NCBI GenBank assembly: GCA_018065205.1
Contig: JAGHTR010000065.1
Span: 1-8,491, forward strand
Origin: Candidatus Colicola caccequi
GTDB taxonomy: Bacteria; Bacteroidota; Bacteroidia; Bacteroidales; Paludibacteraceae
Direction of reading: 5' to 3'
DNA length: 8,491 bases
Below the pieces are notes generated by a model that was given only the letters and a program-made list of their open reading frames with translations, ran no database searches and was not told where the DNA came from. Below are positions 1 through 6,580 of the stretch, one piece after another (within the stretch, counting starts at the first letter, position 1; every line of letters begins with the position of its first letter). The position numbers and the translations under genes were made by a program.

Positions 1-345
1 GCATCATTAACAGGGGATAAGAAAGAATTGACCAAGGTTTTTCAAGCCCTGCGTATTGAAGTGAATGATGAGTTAGGTGCGTTACGCGAGATGCTGATGG
101 CGGCAAAAGACTTGCTGCGACCGGGAGGGCGAATCGCTGTATTGACATACCATTCTTTAGAAGACCGAATTGTAAAGAATTTCCTAAGGTCCGGTAACTT
201 AGAAGGCGAAACAGAAAAAGATTTTTATGGCAATATCCTTACTCCATTCAAAGTAATCGAGAAGGGACGTATGGCAGGCGAGGACGAGGTAGAACGTAAT
301 CCACGCGCCAGGTCGGCCAAATTGCGTGTTGCAGAAAAAATATAA
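1..345 (+). CDS. rsmH: 16S rRNA (cytosine(1402)-N(4))-methyltransferase RsmH, C-terminal part
   Basis: This is the last 114 codons of RsmH (MraW), the S-adenosylmethionine-dependent enzyme that N4-methylates C1402 in the decoding centre of 16S rRNA. The reading frame is open from base 1, so the gene begins upstream of the window. The TTG at 28 is an internal leucine codon, not a start. Family landmarks are clear: FQALRIEVNDELGAL at residues 15-29 of the fragment, the RPGGRIAV and YHSLEDRIVKNF segments near residues 40-61, and the C-terminal NPRARSAKLRVAE block just before the stop. The family is usually about 300 residues, so roughly the N-terminal 60%, including the SAM-binding loop, is missing only because of the window edge. 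The gene lies 15 bases before the FtsL-like ATG, which is its usual place at the head of dcw clusters. Identity is secure; the start cannot be assigned. Confidence 0.96.
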   Translation, partial: ASLTGDKKELTKVFQALRIEVNDELGALREMLMAAKDLLRPGGRIAVLTYHSLEDRIVKNFLRSGNLEGETEKDFYGNILTPFKVIEKGRMAGEDEVERNPRARSAKLRVAEKI

Positions 346-360
346 CCTGACTAAACGGTG
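346..360 (+). other. Short rsmH-ftsL spacer with tandem GTG-ATG start
   Basis: Only 15 bases separate the rsmH stop from the ATG at 361. The last three are an in-frame GTG, giving a tandem GTG-ATG. No purine-rich Shine-Dalgarno sequence is visible, so the base used for initiation cannot be decided here. ATG is favoured because it is the stronger codon, and the N-terminus is not conserved enough to help. Confidence 0.5.
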
Positions 361-693
361 ATGGAAGAACAAAAAGACCAGCAAGACAAAGTGACGTTAA
401 AGGCCTTTATGAACGGCGATGTGCTGATGCATAAATGGGTAAGGAAGCAATATAAACTCTGCATCCTCATTGCGGCGTTGGTTTTTGTGTATATCTTAGC
501 CGGTTTTTTTGCTCAACGGCAATACCACCATCTTACAGAAATCAAGAAAGTACTTCAAGATAAACATTTTGAACAGATGACCATTGAGGCCGAGTTGACG
601 GAACGTACACGACAGAGTACGATAACGCGTCAACTGCGAGAACAGGGAAGTACGTTGATTGAGAACAGGAAACCTATTATCTATATCCGCTGA
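361..693 (+). CDS. ftsL: FtsL-like cell division protein (Bacteroidota type)
   Basis: This is a small bitopic membrane protein of 110 residues. It has a charged cytoplasmic N-terminus (residues 1-32), one transmembrane helix at about 33-51 (LCILIAALVFVYILAGFF), and a periplasmic part with a likely coiled coil (about 52-85). It ends in a short basic tail with RQS at 84-86 and PIIYIR at the end. FtsL proteins act as divisome scaffolds with FtsB and FtsQ and help activate FtsW-FtsI. FtsL is poorly conserved in sequence, so the call rests on size, topology and the position between rsmH and ftsI, plus my recollection of a similar tail in Bacteroides homologues. I chose the ATG at 361. A GTG directly before it (358) is in frame and could start a 111-residue form. 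Neither start has a clear Shine-Dalgarno motif. The stop TGA overlaps the ftsI start by one base, which suggests coupled translation. Confidence 0.85.
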   Translation: MEEQKDQQDKVTLKAFMNGDVLMHKWVRKQYKLCILIAALVFVYILAGFFAQRQYHHLTEIKKVLQDKHFEQMTIEAELTERTRQSTITRQLREQGSTLIENRKPIIYIR

Positions 694-695
694 TG
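691..695 (+). promoter_or_regulatory. TGATG stop-start junction, ftsL/ftsI
   Basis: The ftsL stop TGA (691-693) shares its last base with the ftsI ATG (693-695). Such a junction usually supports re-initiation by the same ribosome, so FtsL and FtsI output are probably linked. The geometry is seen directly; the coupling is inferred. Confidence 0.6.
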
Positions 696-2531
696 TTAGA
701 TTCCAGACAAAATACCATATTACGCTTTGCTTGCATTGTTCTACTCATTTTGTTGGGTTTTATCGGCGTGATTGCCAAGATTATCTATACTCAGACTAAT
801 CCCATTGAGAAAGCCAAATGGGAAAAGATTGCTGCATCGCAGTACAAGACCAATGTGGTAGTTAATCCTGCTCGAGGCAATATTGTAGATGCCAATGGTC
901 GTTTATTGGCCAGTAGTTTACCTCAATATGTTGTACGTATGGATACTCGTGTAGAGGCATTACATCTTGGTGGTGACACATTGTTCCGGCATTATATTGA
1001 TTCTATCTCCAATGGATTAAGTCGAATCATTGGGGACAAATCGGCACAAGAGTATCGAAAGATGATTACAGAAGCATTTCTGAGTAACAATCGCAAAGGA
1101 CGAGATATACGGTTGCATTCCGGACGTATCAATTATGTGCAAAAAAGGGCTATTGAGAAGTTGCCTTTGGTGCGTAGGGGTCCATACAAAAGTGGTTTTT
1201 ACTTCAAAGAAGAGCATGTACGTAACAAACCATTTGGGCGATTAGGCAGTCGTACAATTGGTAGTATTTACCGTGACGAAGGATATGGTAATGCCGGATT
1301 AGAACAAAGTTTTGAGAAAGAACTGCATGGAACAGAGGGGCTTTGCACTCGTCAGCGTGTAGCCGGTCAATGGGAAGATGTGCCGATTCGCGAGGCCATC
1401 AATGGTTGCGATATCGTAACCACGTTGGATGTCAATCTAATGGATATTTGTGAGGATGCATTGATTAGTAAATTGAATGAATGTGAAGCTGATTGGGGAT
1501 GCGTCATTCTCATGGAAACGCATTCGGGTCAAATTAAAGCAATTAGCAATCTGGACCGATTGGACGACGGGCATTATTATGAGACTCGCAATCATACGGT
1601 AACACGTGTAGAACCCGGTTCAACTTTCAAAACAATCGCCATGATGGCGGCATTGGATGATGGTAAGATTGGTATTAATGACACCTTCCACGTTAGCCGT
1701 TTGGGATGGGATTATAGGAGCAGTCACCACACGGATTCTCACCCAAGAGATACGTTCTACACCACACGTAGTGCATTAGCCATCAGTAGTAATATCGCGT
1801 TAGCTAAAATGATTGTAAAGGCATACGATGGACGAGCAGACAAGTTCGTAAAGAAACTGCAGTCAATGAAAATTACAGATGGCTTTAAAACCGAGATTTT
1901 AGGCAGTACTCCTCCACGAATTGATGTGCCTAACGATGCCGTCACCATCAGCAAGATGGCCTATGGTTATTCGGTAGAGTTAAGTCCCATGCAGATTATA
2001 GCTTTCTATAATGGCATTGCCAATGACGGCAAGATGATACGCCCATATATGGTAAGTCGAATAGAGAAAGAAGGAGAGGCTATTAAACAATTCCATACCA
2101 TTACACTCAACAGTTCTTTGTGTGGTTCCTCCACACTCAAGCACATCAAGGAGGCGCTGCATGATGTAGTGTGGGATAATGATTTACCCGGCACGGCATC
2201 CGTTCGTAAATGGCAAGGGCATATTGTTGCTCGCAAAGCGCAAAGTGATCTTGTGCATATCGCCGGTAAGACAGGAACCGCCCAACTATTCCACCATGGA
2301 CGTTATCATGGTAAGGATCATGAACATAGGATGACCTTTGTAGGCTATTTCCCGGAAGAGAATCCGGAATACACTTGTCTATGTATGATTGAGCATCCTA
2401 AGAATTTCCCCATTTACGATGCCGGAATGGACTGTGGTTCAGTAGTTAGAGAGATTGCCGAACGGACGATGGCTTATGGATGGGTATATGAAATTAAGGA
2501 AGGGAAAACAATCTTTAGGAAAAAGCATTAA
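693..2531 (+). CDS. ftsI: Septal peptidoglycan transpeptidase FtsI (class B penicillin-binding protein)
   Basis: This 612-residue class B PBP should cross-link new peptidoglycan at the septum, paired with FtsW. It has a short cytoplasmic N-terminus, a transmembrane anchor at about 12-31, and a non-catalytic pedestal domain (about 50-245, with NPARGNIVDANGRLLA at 58-73 and the HGTEG segment near 212-216). The transpeptidase domain (about 265-590) carries all three active-site motifs: STFK at 310-313 with nucleophile S310, SSN at 365-367, and KTGT at 526-529. The protein ends about 60 residues after the EHPK strand (567-570), at ...FRKKH. Bacteroidales FtsI proteins as I know them are near 700 residues with a C-terminal PASTA domain, which is absent here. 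A histidine cluster (534-545) follows the KTG motif. The chosen ATG overlaps the ftsL stop. murE follows after 5 bases, so no missing tail is hidden in the gap. A general PBP2-type name is the only alternative, but the context favours FtsI. Confidence 0.94.
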   Translation: MLDSRQNTILRFACIVLLILLGFIGVIAKIIYTQTNPIEKAKWEKIAASQYKTNVVVNPARGNIVDANGRLLASSLPQYVVRMDTRVEALHLGGDTLFRHYIDSISNGLSRIIGDKSAQEYRKMITEAFLSNNRKGRDIRLHSGRINYVQKRAIEKLPLVRRGPYKSGFYFKEEHVRNKPFGRLGSRTIGSIYRDEGYGNAGLEQSFEKELHGTEGLCTRQRVAGQWEDVPIREAINGCDIVTTLDVNLMDICEDALISKLNECEADWGCVILMETHSGQIKAISNLDRLDDGHYYETRNHTVTRVEPGSTFKTIAMMAALDDGKIGINDTFHVSRLGWDYRSSHHTDSHPRDTFYTTRSALAISSNIALAKMIVKAYDGRADKFVKKLQSMKITDGFKTEILGSTPPRIDVPNDAVTISKMAYGYSVELSPMQIIAFYNGIANDGKMIRPYMVSRIEKEGEAIKQFHTITLNSSLCGSSTLKHIKEALHDVVWDNDLPGTASVRKWQGHIVARKAQSDLVHIAGKTGTAQLFHHGRYHGKDHEHRMTFVGYFPEENPEYTCLCMIEHPKNFPIYDAGMDCGSVVREIAERTMAYGWVYEIKEGKTIFRKKH

Positions 2532-2536
2532 TCAAT

Positions 2537-3976
2537 ATGAAACTGCACGATTTAATTAACGGATTATCAACGCTACAAGTTGTAGGGGCTACAGACATTG
2601 ATGTAACCGGCATTCAATTTGACTCACGAAAGATTGAGAAGGGTAATGTTTTTGTTGCTCAAGTAGGCACTGCTATGGATGGTCATACATTCGTAGACAG
2701 TTGTATTGAGAAAGGAGCAGTCGCTATCGTCATCAGTGATAATGCTTACATCAGGGAAGGCGTCACAACTGTTGTTGTAGAAAATACAGACTATGCCTTA
2801 GGTGTAATGGCACATCGATGGTTTGGTTGCCCCAGTGAGCATCTGACATTGGTAGGCGTAACCGGCACGAATGGAAAGACTACGATTGCCACCTTGTTGT
2901 ATAAATTAGTGCGAGCCTTAGGCAAAAAAGCGGGATTGCTATCTACGGTCATCAATTATATTGAAGACGAGGCTATTCCCTCTACCCATACCACACCGGA
3001 CGCATTGGAATTAAATGGTTTATTACGAAAGATGGTAGATGCCGGTTGTGAGTATGCCTTCATGGAGGTGAGCAGCCATTCTATCGCCCAAGAGCGCATT
3101 GCCGGGTTGGATTTTGACGGAGCCTTATTCACTAATCTCACGCGCGATCATATTGATTATCATAAAACGTTTGATAATTACCGCGACACCAAGAAACGAC
3201 TTTTTGACGGACTTCGCAAAGATGCCTTTGCCGTCACTAACAAAGATGATAAAAATGGGCTGGTTATGACTCAAAATACTCGTGCTTGCGTCAAGACCTA
3301 CTCTACTCGCTGTTTGGCAGATTTTAAAGCGACCATTTTAGAAGAAGATTTTAATGGTATGCAACTTAATCTAAACGGGAAAGAAGTCTTTGTACCCTTG
3401 GTAGGACGATTTAATGCCAGCAATATCTTGGCCATTTACGGAGGTGCCGTTTGCCTTGGATTTGACACGATGGAAGTACTGCGTATCTTATCCACGCTAA
3501 CAGCTGTTAATGGACGTTTTGAAGCCATCCGTAGTCCAAAGAAAGGTTGGACTGCCATTGTAGATTATGCCCACACACCGGATGCGGTTGATAATGTTAT
3601 ACAGACCATCAACGAGATTCGTAAGGGGCGATTGATAACTGTAGTCGGTTGTGGAGGGAATCGCGATCATGGTAAGCGACCAATGATGGCACAAATTGCT
3701 AAACGAGGCAGTGATCAGTTGATTTTAACCAGCGACAATCCGCGTGATGAAGAACCGGCAGATATTTTGAGAGACATGGCAGCAGGACTGACAGAAGAAG
3801 AGTTGCGAACAACGCTCATTATTGAAGATCGTGCCACAGCCATTCAAACTGCCTGCACCTTAGCCGGAGATAAGGATGTTATTTTGGTTGCAGGGAAGGG
3901 GCATGAAGATTACCAAATTATCAAAGGCGTCAAGTACCATTTTGATGACCACGAAGTAGTACGTAAATTTATTTAA
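2537..3976 (+). CDS. murE: UDP-MurNAc-L-Ala-D-Glu--meso-2,6-diaminopimelate ligase MurE
   Basis: MurE is the cytoplasmic ATP-dependent ligase that adds the third amino acid of the stem peptide to UDP-MurNAc-L-Ala-D-Glu. At 479 residues it has the usual length and the three-domain Mur ligase layout. An N-terminal UDP-binding domain (about 1-100, with FDSRKIEKGNVFVA at 28-41) is followed by the ATPase domain with P-loop GVTGTNGKTT at 107-116 and the STHTTPD substrate segment at 149-155. That domain also holds EVSSHS at 177-182 and the probable carbamylated lysine K219 in the TKKRLF context. The C-terminal domain (about 330-479) holds VDYAHTPD at 342-349, DNPR at 400-403 and GKGHEDYQ at 453-460. 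In characterised enzymes the DNPR arginine and the GKGHE glutamate bind the carboxylate and amine of meso-diaminopimelate, so this enzyme is predicted to add meso-DAP rather than lysine. It sits 5 bases after ftsI and 1 base before mraY, with A/T-rich sequence before its ATG. Confidence 0.97.
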   Translation: MKLHDLINGLSTLQVVGATDIDVTGIQFDSRKIEKGNVFVAQVGTAMDGHTFVDSCIEKGAVAIVISDNAYIREGVTTVVVENTDYALGVMAHRWFGCPSEHLTLVGVTGTNGKTTIATLLYKLVRALGKKAGLLSTVINYIEDEAIPSTHTTPDALELNGLLRKMVDAGCEYAFMEVSSHSIAQERIAGLDFDGALFTNLTRDHIDYHKTFDNYRDTKKRLFDGLRKDAFAVTNKDDKNGLVMTQNTRACVKTYSTRCLADFKATILEEDFNGMQLNLNGKEVFVPLVGRFNASNILAIYGGAVCLGFDTMEVLRILSTLTAVNGRFEAIRSPKKGWTAIVDYAHTPDAVDNVIQTINEIRKGRLITVVGCGGNRDHGKRPMMAQIAKRGSDQLILTSDNPRDEEPADILRDMAAGLTEEELRTTLIIEDRATAIQTACTLAGDKDVILVAGKGHEDYQIIKGVKYHFDDHEVVRKFI

Positions 3977-3977
3977 T

Positions 3978-5249
3978 ATGCTATACGAATTATTCAATCA
4001 TTTAGGAGACTTTCCCGGAGCGAGGTTGATGACCTACATTTCGGTGAGGGCCATTGTGGCTAATGTATTGGCCTTAATAGTCAGCATCTATTTTGGCAAG
4101 TATTTTATCAATCTTCTCAAGCGCAAGCACATATCTGAGACGCAGCGAGACGAGAAGTTAGACCCATTTAATGTGGCTAAGAAAGGCGTGCCGACCATGG
4201 GAGGTATTGTCATTATTGCAAGCATTCTGCTTCCCTGCTTACTTGTAGGAAAACTGACCAATGTATATATGCAGTTAATGCTAATCACAACTGTTCTTTT
4301 GGGCAGTTTAGGATTTGCTGATGACTATATCAAGACGTTCAAGAAGAACAAAGAAGGTCTCAATGGTTGGATTAAAATCATAGGTCAAGTCGCGTTGGGT
4401 TTGATTGTAGGACTAACCTTGCGTTATAGTCCGGTGACGATTATGAATGAGCGTGTAGAAACGCGTATTGAAAACAACATCACGATTGTAGAGAAAACGC
4501 CGGATGTCAAGTCCACACGAACCACCATTCCATTTATTAAGAATCACAACTGCAATTATGCCAATATATTTCGTTTCCTTGGAGAAGAAAATCAATATCG
4601 GGCAGGTTGGATTTTCTTTGTGCTACTCACTATTCTGGTAGTGGCCGCGGTTAGTAATGGTGCTAACCTAAATGATGGAATGGATGGCATGTGTGCGGGT
4701 AACTCTGCTATCATTGGTGCAGCACTGATTATATTGGCATACATCAGCGGTAATGTCATTTTTGCGGACTATTTTGATATTATGTACATCCCCGGTTCAG
4801 AGGAATTAGTTGTTTATATGTCTGCCTTTGTAGGTGCATTAGTAGGTTTCTTATGGTGGAATGGTTTTCCGGCACAAATCTTTATGGGGGACACCGGAAG
4901 TCTAACCGTAGGAGGTATTATTGCCGTATGCGCTATTATCATTCATAAGGAGTTACTATTGCCGATTTTGTGCGGTGTATTCCTTATTGAAAGTGTCAGC
5001 GTTATTTTCCAGACACAAGTATATAAGTTAATGAAGAAAAAAGGCCGTCATTTCCGAGTATGGAAGCGCACCCCACTTCATGATCATTTCCGCACTTCTG
5101 TTGATCAAGTGCTAGTTAACGATCCCACTTGTGGTATTCTTTTTAAGGGTCAACATGATTTGCATCACGAGGTCAAGATTGTTTTGCGTTTTTGCATTGT
5201 CACATTAATCTTGGCTGCACTAACCATCTTAACACTTAAGATTCGATGA
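3978..5249 (+). CDS. mraY: Phospho-N-acetylmuramoyl-pentapeptide-transferase MraY
   Basis: MraY is a polytopic inner-membrane enzyme that transfers phospho-MurNAc-pentapeptide from UDP to undecaprenyl phosphate, making lipid I. The 423 residues hold about ten hydrophobic segments. Visible motifs are GVPTMGG (70-76), FADDYIK (113-119) with the catalytic-region pair D115-D116, NLNDGMDG (230-237), FMGDTGS (302-308) with D305, and HDHF (368-371) at the place of the HHH motif. It is about 60 residues longer than the E. coli enzyme. The extra length lies mainly in the loop between TM4 and TM5 (about 152-181) and after HDHF (about 372-398). From memory both expansions are shared by Bacteroides MraY. 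Two motif positions differ from the usual family sequence: V71 where TPTMGG is expected, and N232 where NLTDG is expected. It starts 1 base after the murE stop, and its last 4 bases overlap murD. The identity is not in doubt. Confidence 0.97.
   Translation: MLYELFNHLGDFPGARLMTYISVRAIVANVLALIVSIYFGKYFINLLKRKHISETQRDEKLDPFNVAKKGVPTMGGIVIIASILLPCLLVGKLTNVYMQLMLITTVLLGSLGFADDYIKTFKKNKEGLNGWIKIIGQVALGLIVGLTLRYSPVTIMNERVETRIENNITIVEKTPDVKSTRTTIPFIKNHNCNYANIFRFLGEENQYRAGWIFFVLLTILVVAAVSNGANLNDGMDGMCAGNSAIIGAALIILAYISGNVIFADYFDIMYIPGSEELVVYMSAFVGALVGFLWWNGFPAQIFMGDTGSLTVGGIIAVCAIIIHKELLLPILCGVFLIESVSVIFQTQVYKLMKKKGRHFRVWKRTPLHDHFRTSVDQVLVNDPTCGILFKGQHDLHHEVKIVLRFCIVTLILAALTILTLKIR
5246..5249 (+). promoter_or_regulatory. 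ATGA stop-start overlap, mraY/murD
   Basis: The murD ATG (5246-5248) and the mraY TGA (5247-5249) overlap in an ATGA quartet. This is a classic translational-coupling arrangement. No separate ribosome-binding site is evident upstream within mraY. Confidence 0.6.
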
Positions 5250-6580
5250 AAAGAGTAGTTATATTAGGAGCCGGTGAAAGTGGTGCCGGAGCTGCCATCT
5301 TAGCCAAGGAGAAAGGTTTTGATGTATTTGTGTCAGACATGGGTGCTATCAAGCCTGAGTATCAGGCCTTGTTGAACGAACATCATATTCCTTTTGAAAG
5401 CGGTCAGCATAGCACTGAATTAGTTCTCAATGCCGATGAAGTGATTAAGTCTCCCGGCATTCCATTAACAGCGCCTCTAATTCAGCAACTGCAACAGCAA
5501 GGGACACCGATTATCTCGGAAATTGAGTTTGCAGCACGTTACACAACTGCCAAGATGATTTGTATTACCGGTAGTAACGGAAAGACAACCACTACATCTC
5601 TGATTTATGATATGTTGGTTCGCGCAGGGTTAAATGTAGGTTTAGCCGGTAATATTGGTAACTCATTGGCCTTGCAGGTAGCTCATGAACAGCATGATTA
5701 TTACGTGATTGAATTGAGTTCCTTCCAATTGGATAATATGTATGACTTTAGAGCCGACATTGCTATTTTGCTCAATATCACACCGGACCACTTAGATCGT
5801 TACGATTTTCAATTCCAAAATTACGTGAATGCTAAATTCCGTATCACTCAGAATCAAACGGCACAACAAGCCTTTATCTATTGGTCAGAAGATCCGGTTA
5901 TTGATCGAGAGATTGCACGCATTCAGCCAAAGGCGACTCTCTATCCATTCGGAGCCAATTCGCATAATATGGCCTATACAGATGGGAAAAACATGATTGT
6001 TTCGGCATACAAAGAAGTGGAGCCGTTGCAGATTGGTATAGATGAATTGTCCTTACAAGGTAAGCATAATCAACTCAATTCAATGGCTGCCAGTTTGGCT
6101 GCACAGATTTTACACATACATAATGATGTCATTCGGGAGAGTCTTAAACAATTTGCAGGCGTAGAACATCGTTTGCAATATGTGGCAACAATCAAGGGAG
6201 TAAGGTATATCAATGATAGTAAAGCCACAAATGTAAATAGTTGCTGGTATGCATTAGAAAGTATGACTACACCCACGGTGCTTATCTTGGGAGGCAAAGA
6301 CAAGGGTAATGACTATTCGGAGATTGATGCACTTGTTAAAGAGAAGTGTCATACCTTGGTGTTTATGGGATTGCATAATGAGAAGTTGCATGAACATTTT
6401 GACAATTTTGGACTAACTATCTATGATACCAACACGCTGCATGATGCCGTGCAGGCATGTTATGCAGCAGCACACGAAGGAGATACTGTTTTGTTATCCC
6501 CTTGCTGCGCAAGTTTTGATTTATTCACCAGTTATGAAGATCGCGGTGAGCAATTTATGGCTGCCGTCAAAGCGTTATGA
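5246..6580 (+). CDS. murD: UDP-N-acetylmuramoyl-L-alanine--D-glutamate ligase MurD
   Basis: MurD is the cytoplasmic ATP-dependent ligase that adds D-glutamate to UDP-MurNAc-L-Ala. Its 444 residues match the family length. The N-terminal Rossmann-like domain opens with VVILGAGESGAGAAIL (4-19) and binds the UDP moiety. The central domain has the P-loop ITGSNGKTTTT (107-117), NIGNSL (136-141), ELSSFQL (156-162) with the metal-region E156, NITPDHLDRY (177-186) with H182, and the probable carbamylated lysine K197 in YVNAK. The C-terminal domain carries HRLQYV (308-313), NDSKATN (323-329), GGKDKG (349-354) and SPCCASFDLF (418-427). No expected motif is missing. The ATG lies inside the end of mraY (ATGA, 4-base overlap) and its own stop overlaps ftsW in the same way, so translation of the three membrane and soluble partners is probably coupled. 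Confidence 0.97.
   Translation: MKRVVILGAGESGAGAAILAKEKGFDVFVSDMGAIKPEYQALLNEHHIPFESGQHSTELVLNADEVIKSPGIPLTAPLIQQLQQQGTPIISEIEFAARYTTAKMICITGSNGKTTTTSLIYDMLVRAGLNVGLAGNIGNSLALQVAHEQHDYYVIELSSFQLDNMYDFRADIAILLNITPDHLDRYDFQFQNYVNAKFRITQNQTAQQAFIYWSEDPVIDREIARIQPKATLYPFGANSHNMAYTDGKNMIVSAYKEVEPLQIGIDELSLQGKHNQLNSMAASLAAQILHIHNDVIRESLKQFAGVEHRLQYVATIKGVRYINDSKATNVNSCWYALESMTTPTVLILGGKDKGNDYSEIDALVKEKCHTLVFMGLHNEKLHEHFDNFGLTIYDTNTLHDAVQACYAAAHEGDTVLLSPCCASFDLFTSYEDRGEQFMAAVKAL
6577..6580 (+). promoter_or_regulatory. ATGA stop-start overlap, murD/ftsW
   Basis: The ftsW ATG (6577-6579) and the murD TGA (6578-6580) overlap by four bases, the same arrangement as at mraY/murD. This probably couples the cytoplasmic ligase to the membrane glycosyltransferase in translation. 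Confidence 0.6.

Noticed and set aside
28..345. An apparent separate gene starting at the TTG at 28
   Set aside because: The frame is open to base 1 and the residues before the TTG fit RsmH, so this is an internal leucine of a gene cut by the window edge.
6497..6526. Double cysteine SPCCASFD in MurD in place of the E. coli SPACASLD
   Set aside because: From memory this form is common in Bacteroidota MurD, and the surrounding motif is intact, so I see no reason to expect altered function.
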